A stretch of 6,133 nucleotides of DNA from Pirellulaceae bacterium (GCA_030744095.1 JASLRF010000543.1:1-6133); one strand, 5' to 3'; positions 1-6,133 are shown, numbered from the stretch's first letter. Made by a program: numbers and translations. The notes: generated from the sequence alone by a model not told the origin.

Positions 1-71
1 CAAGGCTGAATAGGCATACGGACTTTACGAAAACGAGTTTTTGCAAACACCCACAATTCGAGTTAAACGTG

Positions 72-1067
72 ATGGATGCTCCCGCTCCTGGATTTGAATT
101 CGAACAACCCATCTTCGAACTACAGTTGCGAATCGCCGAACTGCTGAAACGCGAAGGCACACCCGAACTACAAGATGAGATTCGGCGATTGCGGCGTGAA
201 GCAGCGGATTTGACAAAGCAGATCTACAGTAATCTGTCGCCCTGGGAAACCGTCAAAGTCGCCCGACACAAGGATCGGCCACACACCGTGGACTACCTGT
301 CACTGGTATTTGACGACTTTGTCGAGTTGCACGGTGACAAGTTTTACGGTGACGATCGTGCCATGCGAACAGGCTTTGCCAAACTGGACAATTACAAAGT
401 CTTGGTCGTCGGTCACGAGAAGGGACGCACCTACAAGGAGAAGAGCGCCTGCTTCTTTGGATGCGCGCACCCCGAGGGCTACCGAAAAGCCATGTCGAAG
501 ATGCGCATGGCCGCCAAGTACAACCTGCCAGTCATCTGCCTGATCGATACCCCCGGTGCGTATCCGGGCATTGGGGCCGAAGAACGCGGGCAGGCTCAGG
601 TGATCGCCGAGAATATGTTCAAAATGTCCCGACTGAATACCCCGATTCTGTGCGTGGTAATCGGCGAAGGTGGTAGCGGCGGGGCTTTGGGAATCGGCGT
701 CGGTGATCACGTGGCGATGCTCGAGCATTCCTACTATTCCGTGATCAGCCCCGAAGGGTGCGCCGGTATCCTCTGGAAAAGCCACGAATTCGCCGAGCGA
801 GCCGCCTCGGCCCTCAAGTTCACTTCAGGCGATCTGAAACGGCTCGGAATTGTTGATGACGTGATCCAGGAACCGCTCGGCGGCGCACACCGGGATCACC
901 ATCAAACCGCCCAACGCGTCAGAGCCCATTTGGTCAAATCGTTGCGAGAATTGCTGGCCATTTCGAGCGATGAAATGCTGCAACGGCGTTACGCTAAATT
1001 CCGGCGCATGGGCGAATTCTTGGAGGGCTCGCTGGACGCCGAAGCCACTCCAGTTGCCAGCGCCTGA
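72..1067 (+). CDS. accA: Acetyl-CoA carboxylase carboxyltransferase subunit alpha
   Basis: AccA is the alpha half of the carboxyltransferase of acetyl-CoA carboxylase. With AccD it moves the carboxyl group from carboxybiotin on AccB to acetyl-CoA, giving malonyl-CoA for fatty-acid synthesis in the cytoplasm. The protein is about 331 residues (E. coli 319) and matches the family along its length: an N-terminal FEFEQPIFEL helix, EGYRKAM near 134, IDTPGAYPG at 158-166 and AEERGQ after it, the oxyanion-forming GEGGSGGA at 198-205, SVISPEGCA at 223-231 and EPLGGAHR near 268-275. The start is ATG at 72. A GTG immediately before it (69) is in frame and would add one residue. The frame stays open to the window edge but has no other ATG, GTG or TTG upstream. 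No strong ribosome binding site is visible. In E. coli accA follows dnaE; the upstream gene lies outside this window. The identification is essentially certain. Confidence 0.97.
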   Translation: MDAPAPGFEFEQPIFELQLRIAELLKREGTPELQDEIRRLRREAADLTKQIYSNLSPWETVKVARHKDRPHTVDYLSLVFDDFVELHGDKFYGDDRAMRTGFAKLDNYKVLVVGHEKGRTYKEKSACFFGCAHPEGYRKAMSKMRMAAKYNLPVICLIDTPGAYPGIGAEERGQAQVIAENMFKMSRLNTPILCVVIGEGGSGGALGIGVGDHVAMLEHSYYSVISPEGCAGILWKSHEFAERAASALKFTSGDLKRLGIVDDVIQEPLGGAHRDHHQTAQRVRAHLVKSLRELLAISSDEMLQRRYAKFRRMGEFLEGSLDAEATPVASA

Positions 1068-1274
1068 GCGAGAATGTGCAGCTCGCAGACAAGCCAGAAT
1101 CGGCCCAGTCTGGGGCTCCGTTGTCCGTGCAGGCTCCAGAGATCCACGGCGGCAAAGAACGCTCGTTAGTGGGCGAATGTCGAGTCCATTTTGATCATGC
1201 AGACACCAGCAATGCCCGTTTCCAGATGACACTGCAACGTCCGATAATGTTTCTTATGTTCGGTTGTGAATGCA

Positions 1275-1300
1275 GTTTTCCCGGGGAAACAGGCGTTTTT
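1275..1300 (+). terminator. Weak candidate intrinsic terminator downstream of accA
   Basis: Bases 1275-1280 (GTTTTC) pair with 1285-1290 (GGAAAC), including one G-T wobble, around a CCGG loop. A run of five T follows at 1296-1300 after a short spacer. An overlapping alternative pairs CAGTTTTC (1273-1280) with GAAAACTG (1302-1309). The position suits a terminator for accA, but it lies about 200 bp past the stop codon, the stem is short and the T-run is not adjacent, so this is tentative. Confidence 0.2.
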
Positions 1301-1420
1301 CGAAAACTGATTCTGCTGTCCCCTGGGAGATCGCTCACGGTCGGATTGCTGCCCCTCCCAGCCGGGATGATGGCGATCATCTCGGTGACGACTTTATTGT
1401 CTGAACAAGCTCGTCCGTAT

Positions 1421-1474
1421 AGTCGTTGTTCGCTCCGCGAACAACACGCAATGTTCGCGGAGCGAACAACGACT
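1421..1474. repeat. Nested perfect palindrome: 23-bp arms, 8-nt loop
   Basis: The left arm 1421-1443 is the exact reverse complement of 1452-1474, separated by 8 nt (ACACGCAA). Each half also folds on itself. 1425-1433 pairs with 1437-1445 (GTTGTTCGC/GCGAACAAC, 3-nt loop) and 1452-1458 pairs with 1462-1468 (TGTTCGC/GCGAACA, 3-nt loop). The DNA or RNA can therefore form one long stem or two small hairpins. It lies 17 bp beyond the cvpA-like stop, between convergent genes. No T-run flanks it on either strand, so it is not a standard intrinsic terminator. It resembles a REP/palindromic intergenic repeat, but copy number cannot be judged from this window. Confidence 0.9.
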
Positions 1475-1491
1475 TTGATCAGCCAGGGCCT

Positions 1492-2181
1492 TTAACGCCG
1501 CACTGGGTCGTCGCCGATCTGCCGATCGCGTGTGTCGCTTGCGCGCCGCTTAAGAACGTCAAGAAGATCGTCTGCGGGAATTAGTTCGACACCGCCGAGC
1601 CCGAGCCGTCCGCTTGCCTCGTCTTCGTCTCTGCGGTGGTCATCCGCTGAATCGTGATCGTGACCCGTGTGATCCACACGTTCGTCAAGCGAATGGAGAT
1701 ACGGGTGAAGGACATCGTGCAGCTCGCTGGGCATCAGCGTGTGCGACTTGTCCAATACGACGGCAATATAGTAGCCACTGCGAGACTGCACGATCGCACG
1801 CCGATGCGTGTCGCCCAACAGTGTCATCGCAAACAGCGTGATGATCACACAAAAGAGCGTCCCCTTGGCAAAACCAAGCAAGCCGCCCAGCTGTCGGTCG
1901 AATTCCCTCAATTTCACACGATCCAAGAACTTCGATACATAGCGGAAGCCAATCCAGATGGCAAAGGACGTACCGACGTAAAGGATCAGCATCGCGAGAA
2001 AGACGTTCCACGGCGGAGTCGCGTCGATCAGCTTCGCCACATCGTCACGGAAGTTCATCGCCACCAAGTAGCTGGCAACGACAGCTGCCAATGACGCAAC
2101 CTGCCAGGCAAGGCCCTTGTAAGCCCCGAACATCGTGGTCCCAAGCAGCACTACAATCATGATGATGTCGTAAACCTGCAT
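1492..2181 (-). CDS. CvpA family membrane protein with His/Asp-rich C-terminal tail
   Basis: CvpA-family proteins are small inner-membrane proteins. E. coli CvpA is needed for colicin V production, and its biochemical role is unclear. This one has 229 residues. Four hydrophobic segments lie at about 4-22, 26-42, 59-80 and 104-122. The N-terminal 'YDIIMIVVLLGTTMFGAYKG' and the loop FDRQLGGLLGFAKG (94-107) match the family's D-R-x-x-G-x-x-x-G-x-x-x-G hallmark. I chose ATG at 2181 because the first helix begins directly after it. A GTG at 2250 would add 23 polar residues unlike the family, and an AGGA lies 13 nt upstream of the ATG. After about residue 150 the protein departs from the core and carries a tail rich in His, Asp, Glu and Arg (166-188: five of the 23 residues are His or lie in HTGHDH-type spacing), possibly metal-binding by inference. 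It is transcribed divergently from the DUF457 gene and convergently with accA. Confidence 0.85.
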   Translation of the reverse strand: MQVYDIIMIVVLLGTTMFGAYKGLAWQVASLAAVVASYLVAMNFRDDVAKLIDATPPWNVFLAMLILYVGTSFAIWIGFRYVSKFLDRVKLREFDRQLGGLLGFAKGTLFCVIITLFAMTLLGDTHRRAIVQSRSGYYIAVVLDKSHTLMPSELHDVLHPYLHSLDERVDHTGHDHDSADDHRRDEDEASGRLGLGGVELIPADDLLDVLKRRASDTRDRQIGDDPVRR

Positions 2182-2325
2182 CGTTGCCGCCACATCCTGC
2201 GTCTTTGGAAAACCAGAACGACACCCGCCGCGCCGACAGAACCTTGGCACCTTAGCGAAACCGGGCCAGAACTGTAGTCGATCCTGCCCCCAGCAGCCAA
2301 GGTCATTTTGTGACCGTAGATGCTA

Positions 2326-2354
2326 TTCGTCCACCGGTGGGGAAACTTTATACT
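2326..2354 (+). promoter_or_regulatory. Candidate sigma-70-like promoter for the DUF457-type gene
   Basis: TATACT at 2349-2354 is a good -10 match and lies about 57 bp before the start codon at 2411. A -35 at the right spacing (17 bp) would be TTCGTC at 2326-2331, which is poor. A 10-bp palindrome, CCACCGGTGG (2331-2340), overlaps its last base and runs into the spacer. Only the -10 is persuasive, and planctomycete promoters are not well defined, so confidence is low. Confidence 0.25.
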
Positions 2355-2410
2355 CCTCGGCCGCATTTATCGAACTTGTTCTGTGGCGAGTCGGGGAACC
2401 GGGTACTTTC

Positions 2411-3196
2411 ATGGCTGATTTCAAAACGCACATCGCCACGAGTTCCGTCGTTGGCGCCGGGTATGGTATCGCGGGCTACGCTCTGCTGGGCGCACCATCA
2501 ACCTGTGTTCTCTCCGCCGGACTATGTGGCCTGGCGGGCACGTTGCCCGACCTGGATAGCGATTCAGGCGTGCCTGTCCGTGAGACCATGACATTCGCGT
2601 CTGCCGTCGTACCGATGTTGATGATCGACCGATTTCAAACAATGGGTTGGTCCCACGAAACGATCGTGCTGGCCGGTGGCATCCTCTATTTCGGTGTTCG
2701 GTTTGGTGTGGGCGCGTTGATCAAACGATATACCATTCACCGAGGAATGTGGCACAGCCTGCCAGCTGCCGCAATCTTCGGGTTGTTGGCATTCTTGATC
2801 TGCTCGTGCGACGACATGACGTTGCGGTTGTTCAAGACCGGTGCCGTTGTGCTTGGCTTCATGGTCCATCTGATCTTGGATGAACTTTGGGCTGTCGACC
2901 TAAAGAAGCTGCGGTTGAAAAAGTCGTTTGGTACGGCCATGAAACTCTGGGGCAACAATCGCTGGGGCAACGTATCCGTCTATGCCAAGCTTGGTTTCCT
3001 GGTCCTGCTCGCTATCGGCGATCCCATCATAATGGAACGTATTGGAATTGACGATCACGGCGTGCCGCATGTGGCTCGCGAACTGCTCGTCCCGCCGTCA
3101 ACTGATGCACCGAGTACAACGCGTGATGACGATAGAGGCGAAACGACCGGTACGCCTTTCGATCCTTGGGATGCGATTCCAACGTTTAAGCGTTAG
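2411..3196 (+). CDS. YdjM/DUF457-type membrane-associated putative metal-dependent hydrolase
   Basis: This 261-residue protein belongs by pattern to the YdjM/DUF457 family of inner-membrane proteins, annotated as putative metal-dependent hydrolases; the substrate is unknown. The family's likely metal-binding residues are present: DFKTHI at the N-terminus (His7), LPDLDSD at 45-51, TIHRGMWHS at 108-116 and HLILDELW at 153-160. Hydrophobic stretches near 11-43, 62-73, 85-103, 117-131, 144-158 and 193-204 suggest a multi-pass protein. KKSFGTAMKLWG (170-181) follows the last acidic motif. The tail after about 225 is polar, rich in Thr, Asp and Pro, and probably disordered. Start ATG at 2411; the only purine-rich stretch upstream is GGGGAA about 14 nt away, so the ribosome binding site is weak. 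The gene ends 16 bp from the end of convergent dtd with no hairpin between them. Confidence 0.8.
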   Translation: MADFKTHIATSSVVGAGYGIAGYALLGAPSTCVLSAGLCGLAGTLPDLDSDSGVPVRETMTFASAVVPMLMIDRFQTMGWSHETIVLAGGILYFGVRFGVGALIKRYTIHRGMWHSLPAAAIFGLLAFLICSCDDMTLRLFKTGAVVLGFMVHLILDELWAVDLKKLRLKKSFGTAMKLWGNNRWGNVSVYAKLGFLVLLAIGDPIIMERIGIDDHGVPHVARELLVPPSTDAPSTTRDDDRGETTGTPFDPWDAIPTFKR

Positions 3197-3212
3197 AACT
3201 GTGGTAAATGAA

Positions 3213-3662
3213 TTAGAACAGTTTCTGGCTGTCGAGCAGCAGCGTAAACGGTCCTTCATTAACGAGCGCAACTTGCATTTTCGCGCCGAACTGTCCGGTT
3301 GCAACGCGAATGCCGCGCGTGCCGACAGCGGCAACAAATATCTCGTACAGTTGCTCGCCGATTTCTGGCCGTGCCGCGGCGATAAAGCTCGGCCGTCTCC
3401 CTTTACGACAGTCGGCGTAGAGCGTGAATTGGCTAACGGCCAGCAATTCGCCGCCAACATCGTGCAGAGACAAATTGGTTTTGTCCTCGTGATCAGCAAA
3501 GACGCGTAGATCACAGATCTTCTCTGCCAGCCACCTCGCATCGGTCGCTTCGTCGCCCTCGCGCACACCCAACAGCACCAATAGCCCGGCACCGATCTCT
3601 CCCACGATTTTGTCATCGACTTTGACACTGGCGCGTTGCACGCGCTGAACGCAGGCCCGCAT
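3213..3662 (-). CDS. dtd: D-aminoacyl-tRNA deacylase (D-Tyr-tRNA deacylase)
   Basis: Dtd is a cytoplasmic homodimer that hydrolyses D-amino acids (classically D-Tyr) and mischarged glycine from tRNA, protecting translation from wrong-chirality residues. The 149-residue product matches the E. coli enzyme (145) end to end: the start [26 protein letters not shown] at 21-33, SQFTLYAD at 77-84 with the active-site Thr at position 80, RRPSF at 89-93, and NEGPFT at 135-140 carrying the Gly137-Pro138 chirality-selecting motif at the same numbers as in E. coli. Phe replaces the usual Val after the Gly-Pro. The start is ATG at 3662, because the family begins here; the open frame reaches further up but only overlaps the gene before it. 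That gene stops 2 bp earlier, so translation is probably coupled. GGAAGAGA lies 15-22 nt upstream of the ATG, inside the neighbour's end. Confidence 0.96.
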   Translation of the reverse strand: MRACVQRVQRASVKVDDKIVGEIGAGLLVLLGVREGDEATDARWLAEKICDLRVFADHEDKTNLSLHDVGGELLAVSQFTLYADCRKGRRPSFIAAARPEIGEQLYEIFVAAVGTRGIRVATGQFGAKMQVALVNEGPFTLLLDSQKLF

Positions 3663-3664
3663 AC

Positions 3665-4357
3665 CTAATCTGCTTTCTCTTCCGCTACGCCTGGGCGCGA
3701 TTCGTCGTTGGCGTACAGGCTTGCGCGACGCTCTTCGACACACTGCAAGACCGTGTTGATGATCTGAAAATTAGCGCTGAGGGCCATAGCCTGTGACACG
3801 AACGCCACACCAATCACCATCGTACCGCCCATCGCCAACACCCAATGCGCGGTCACCCAGGTAGATGGACTCGCAATACTCGAATATGGGTCCCCCGCGG
3901 CACCAAGGCTGGCGATGCCCAAGGTCACCAGCATCCCAAGCAGCGCCCAAGGAAACGACCGCCGCTTGAGACGATGACTCTGGTCCGCCAGCTCCCGGCC
4001 CAGACTGTAAGCGTCCACAACTTCGCTGCACCAGCGGCTTGTACCAATGAAATACGTAATCGAGATGCTGTTGACTAACAAATTGACCAGTACGGCGATG
4101 ATCCCCAGCCAGATGTGGATCCAGAATGGCTCACGCTGGTCGACCATCCGCTTGCCTGTGTCGCTGACCAGCTGACGCGCCGCGGCGACCTGGTCAAGTG
4201 TTGCATCAGGCGAAATCTCCAACGATTCGTAAGCAGCCTTGGCGGCGTCAAACGCCGCAGAGGACGCACCGAAGTCTCCTATTGCCAAGCCGACAGTGAG
4301 ATTGGCAAGCAGAAGCGTGATGGCAACAATCGCCAGGCCAAGGAAAATGCGGGCCAC
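3665..4357 (-). CDS. Four-helix membrane protein of unknown function
   Basis: I do not recognise this 230-residue protein. It has four hydrophobic segments at about 5-26, 79-105, 135-153 and 168-192. Between the first two is a roughly 50-residue, Ala-rich, probably helical region ([14 protein letters not shown] and on) that would lie outside the cytoplasm. The loop 106-134, with HRLKRRS at 128-134, is positively charged and should be inside, as should the charged tail after 193 (CVEERR, then an acidic end). That gives both termini inside. No enzyme motif, cysteine cluster or lipoprotein signal is visible. The start is GTG at 4357 (MARIFLGL), with a weak GGAT about 9 nt upstream; no later Met leaves the first helix intact. 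Its TAG stop lies 2 bp before the dtd ATG, so the two are probably cotranscribed, this gene first. A structural or sensory membrane role is possible but unproven. Confidence 0.75.
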   Translation of the reverse strand: MARIFLGLAIVAITLLLANLTVGLAIGDFGASSAAFDAAKAAYESLEISPDATLDQVAAARQLVSDTGKRMVDQREPFWIHIWLGIIAVLVNLLVNSISITYFIGTSRWCSEVVDAYSLGRELADQSHRLKRRSFPWALLGMLVTLGIASLGAAGDPYSSIASPSTWVTAHWVLAMGGTMVIGVAFVSQAMALSANFQIINTVLQCVEERRASLYANDESRPGVAEEKAD

Positions 4358-4776
4358 GGGAGATCCGTTTCGGGGCAGGAGGGCAAGAATCGACGAGCGG
4401 TGGAAGTGGCAATTCTAGAGCGATTGATCCCAGCTGGCCAGGGTGGAAACGCCGTCATGCAAAACCTTCAGCGACGGGCACCGACCGCAGGTTGGTCGGG
4501 GAGCGGGTCGCCGCAATCGAGCGATAGGTCGCATCGGTCCGAGGCACAGCCTCACTAGAACATCCGTGGCGAAGCTCTTAGAATCCGTGACCTTAGCCTC
4601 CTGCTACAATTGCCAAGGCTAGGCCTTGTCTTAGAACCAAATACCCTCACCCTATCCCTCTCCCACAAGCAGTAGAGGGTCTAATGGTGCCGCTTCGCGG
4701 CCAGTTGTCTTGGTTCTAAGACAAAGCCTAGCCCATCTACTATCAGGTTCATCATGCCTCCCAAGAACTGACCAAC
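4358..4776. other. Gene-free divergent intergenic region with inserted repeat element
   Basis: These 419 bp separate the starts of two divergent genes, so both promoters should lie here, but I cannot place either with confidence. The left part (4358-4616) has a small GC hairpin, CCGACC/GGTCGG at 4481-4486 and 4494-4499, and no convincing gene. The right part holds the inverted-repeat element at 4617-4733. A five-codon frame (ATG at 4754, TGA at 4769-4771) precedes the phosphatase gene. Confidence 0.6.
4617..4733. mobile_element. MITE-like element, 117 bp, 24-nt terminal inverted repeats
   Basis: Bases 4617-4640 (GGCTAGGCCTTGTCTTAGAA, then CCAA) are the reverse complement of 4710-4733 with one mismatch (C4625 against A4725). 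The 69-bp interior has no coding capacity. It holds a C-rich CCCTCACCC (4644-4652) and CCCTCTCCC (4656-4664), a facing GAGGGT (4675-4680) and a GCCGC-TTC-GCGGC hairpin (4689-4701). A CTAG lies inside each end (4619-4622 and 4728-4731). If these are a duplicated target, the element proper is 4623-4727. A TA target is equally possible because the flanks are symmetrical. No longer direct repeat flanks it. It reads as a non-autonomous transposon remnant; the family is not determined. Confidence 0.65.
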
Positions 4777-5415
4777 ATGCCACCAACCACGTCACCCGAT
4801 TCCTGCATCCTCTTCATGGTCCGCCATGGAGCCACGGACAACAATCTGGCCGACCCGCCACTGCTCCAAGGCCGAACGGATGTGCCACTGTCCGTTGCGG
4901 GCCACCGGCAGGCGGGGCGCACAGCCGAGTTGTTGGCGCACCAGACGATTCGTCGGGTGTATGCCAGCCCGTTACTGCGGGCTCGCCAGACTGCCGAGGT
5001 CATCGCGAAGCCGCACAGATTGAATGTGGAAATCGTCGACGGCATTCAAGAGATCGACGTTGGCGATTGGGAAGGCCGAAGCTGGCAAGAGATCGCTGTC
5101 AGTGAACCCCAACGGTATCACCAATTCATGGCCGACCCTGCGAAACATGGATACGCCGGCGGAGAAAATGTGACAGACCTCTTCCGTCGCGTTCAGCCGG
5201 CGATGGAAGAACTGTTGGCGTCGAATCTTGGCGAGCAGATCGTGGTTGTTGGGCACAACCTGGTTAACCGAGCATTTCTTGCGCAACTGATAGGCTTGCC
5301 ACTCGCACAAGTGCGATCCGTCAATCAAGACAACTGCGGTGTTTCCGTGGCGCGCTACCGCAAAAACGAAATCAAACTGTTGTCGATGAACTCCATATTT
5401 CACTTGTACGACTGA
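4777..5415 (+). CDS. Histidine phosphatase family protein (phosphoglycerate mutase-like)
   Basis: This is a 212-residue member of the histidine phosphatase superfamily, cytoplasmic enzymes that form a phosphohistidine intermediate. The substrate cannot be read from sequence; relatives include CobC-type alpha-ribazole phosphatases and broad-specificity sugar phosphatases. Visible motifs: MVRHGATDNN at 14-23 with the catalytic His17 and Arg16; LQGRTDVPLSVAG (30-42); YASPLLRARQTAEVI at 62-76 with the second phosphate-binding Arg68; EIDVGDWEGRSWQEI at 92-106 with the acid/base Glu92; GGENVTDLFRRV (128-139); and VVVGHNLVNRAFLA at 156-169 with the second His160. Usually a Gly follows that His; here it is Asn161. 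ATG 4777 is used because the first strand (CILFMV) needs residues before the Met at 14. The ribosome binding site is weak. The gene ends 22 bp from the convergent haem-binding gene. No cobalamin gene is nearby, so I give no symbol. Confidence 0.88.
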   Translation: MPPTTSPDSCILFMVRHGATDNNLADPPLLQGRTDVPLSVAGHRQAGRTAELLAHQTIRRVYASPLLRARQTAEVIAKPHRLNVEIVDGIQEIDVGDWEGRSWQEIAVSEPQRYHQFMADPAKHGYAGGENVTDLFRRVQPAMEELLASNLGEQIVVVGHNLVNRAFLAQLIGLPLAQVRSVNQDNCGVSVARYRKNEIKLLSMNSIFHLYD

Positions 5416-5437
5416 TGTTCGCGGGATGGCCCTGTTG

Positions 5438-6133
5438 CTATTGCGTCTCGCGCTCCACCGTCGTTTGATCCGGCAACGGGACTTGCTGCTGCGACATCAG
5501 GTAACCGATTAAGTCGCGCGCTTGATCGCCCGTGAGACCATCCAACATCCGCTCGGGCATCATGGATAGATTCGACTTACGAACCTCTTCGATCTCGTCT
5601 TGAGCCAGCAGTAGTCGATCCGTCGGTGTCTGTAACGTCAGCGTTCGGTCAGTTTGGGCGGTCACGATGCCGTTCAGCACGCGTCCGTCTTCAGTAATGA
5701 CAACCGACATATGAAAATCCTTGGAGACTGTCGCGCTCGGATCGATGATGTTCTCCAATAGATAATTCAGATTGTGTCGTTGGGCACCGGTCAAGTCGGG
5801 GCCGACTTTGCCCCCCGCGCCAAATAGCTTATGACACTGCACGCAAGTGCGTTGGAAGGTGACACGGCCTGCCGACGGGTCGGCACTGGCAAGCGTTTCG
5901 GCATTCAACCGCTTGCGGTAGGCAACGATCGATTCGACTTTCTCGGCGGACACCTTCTTCAACTCAGGCCACAGGTCGGAAATCCGCTGATCCACCGCAG
6001 CAACATTCAACGTCTGCATCTGACGCAATTGAAACGGCGAGACATATCGCCGGTCGACCTTTCCGTCGGCGACGGCCTTCAGTAATGTCTCGGCATAGAA
6101 CGGACGTGAAACGAGAACCGCCATTGCCGCTTC
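5438..6133 (-). CDS. Haem-binding domain protein, planctomycete type, C-terminal part (5' end off window)
   Basis: Only the last 231 or so residues are present; the frame runs open through the right edge (Glu-Ala-Ala before the Met at 6124), so that Met is internal. The visible part fits the C-terminal module of large exported planctomycete/verrucomicrobial proteins, which usually have a signal peptide, a beta-propeller or dehydrogenase-like domain and helical repeats before it. Counting from the Met at 6124, residues 1-60 are helical-repeat-like (SRPFYAETLLKAVADGKVD). CVQCH at 94-98 (5831-5845) is the covalent c-haem site, GGKVGPDLTG at 104-113 follows, and SMMPERM at 187-193 may supply the distal Met ligand. 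DGRVLNGIV (146-154) begins a small beta segment, and the end, DQARDLIGYLM, closes the cytochrome fold. It is probably periplasmic; its electron partner and substrate are unknown. The last few residues (PLPDQTTVERETQ) are polar. Confidence 0.9.
   Translation of the reverse strand, partial: EAAMAVLVSRPFYAETLLKAVADGKVDRRYVSPFQLRQMQTLNVAAVDQRISDLWPELKKVSAEKVESIVAYRKRLNAETLASADPSAGRVTFQRTCVQCHKLFGAGGKVGPDLTGAQRHNLNYLLENIIDPSATVSKDFHMSVVITEDGRVLNGIVTAQTDRTLTLQTPTDRLLLAQDEIEEVRKSNLSMMPERMLDGLTGDQARDLIGYLMSQQQVPLPDQTTVERETQ

Larger units (their letters stand above)
1068..1491. other. Gene-free stretch between convergent accA and cvpA-like gene
   Basis: This 424-bp stretch lies between the ends of two convergent genes. 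I see no convincing coding sequence. The open frames crossing it have no recognisable motif and read through the palindrome at its right end. It contains a weak terminator-like hairpin near 1275-1300 and a strong nested palindrome at 1421-1474. The rest shows nothing I can name. It is longer than needed for termination, so it could be decayed sequence or hold an unrecognised small RNA. Confidence 0.6.

Noticed and set aside
1..13. End of an upstream gene (stop TGA at 7-9 or TAG at 11-13)
   Set aside because: At most three codons are visible in either frame, so no gene can be supported even though dnaE precedes accA in E. coli.
41..68. TTGCAA (41-46) and TTAAAC (63-68) as an accA promoter
   Set aside because: The -10 matches only half of the consensus and would touch the start codon, requiring a leaderless mRNA; the true promoter may lie upstream of the window.
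300..785. A 161-codon frame on the - strand within accA
   Set aside because: It is wholly inside a strongly conserved gene in the opposite direction and has no motif of its own.
1421..1474. The long palindrome as a standard bidirectional Rho-independent terminator
   Set aside because: Neither side has a T-run: TTTGATC follows on the + strand and ACGGACG follows soon on the - strand.
1076..1495. A 139-codon frame on the + strand after accA, starting with GTG
   Set aside because: It has no recognisable domain, runs through the palindrome and ends against the convergent gene's stop, so it looks like chance read-through of non-coding DNA.
2182..2250. GTG at 2250 as the start of the CvpA-family gene
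   Set aside because: The extra 23 residues (many Arg, Cys and Gly) precede the conserved first helix and do not resemble the family; ATG 2181 fits better.
3663..3743. Longer N-terminus for Dtd from an upstream start at 3743
   Set aside because: The added Arg-rich 27 residues overlap the end of the upstream gene, while the family begins exactly at the ATG at 3662.

Overview
This window looks like ordinary chromosome from a planctomycete, probably of the Pirellula/Rhodopirellula type. The strongest clue is the partial gene at the right edge. It encodes the C-terminal haem-binding domain (CxxCH, then GGKVGPDLTG, then a DGRVLNGIV segment) that is greatly expanded in Planctomycetes and Verrucomicrobia. 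The moderately GC-rich sequence, the short genes facing in both directions and the 'TTCGCTCCGCGAA'-type intergenic palindrome fit this, but the genus is not proven.

Layout, left to right. accA (+; fatty-acid synthesis) fills the first kilobase. A 424-bp gene-free stretch follows and ends in a near-perfect nested palindrome. A CvpA-family membrane protein (-) comes next, with an unusual His/Asp-rich tail. A 229-bp divergent promoter region separates it from a YdjM/DUF457-type membrane-associated putative metal hydrolase (+). That gene converges, with a 16-bp gap, on dtd (-; D-aminoacyl-tRNA deacylase). dtd lies 2 bp downstream of an unrecognised four-helix membrane protein (-), so these two very probably form one transcript.

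A second gene-free stretch of 419 bp holds a 117-bp element with 24-nt inverted-repeat ends, which looks like a MITE-type insertion. It ends 43 bp before a histidine-phosphatase-superfamily gene (+). That gene converges, with a 22-bp gap, on the truncated haem-binding protein (-).

The genes do not form a single pathway. They are housekeeping and envelope functions: lipid precursor supply, translation quality control, membrane proteins, a phosphatase and a probably exported cytochrome. I found no CRISPR array, RNA gene, toxin-antitoxin pair or phage cluster. The least explained parts are the two intergenic repeat elements, the CvpA tail and the membrane protein coupled to dtd.
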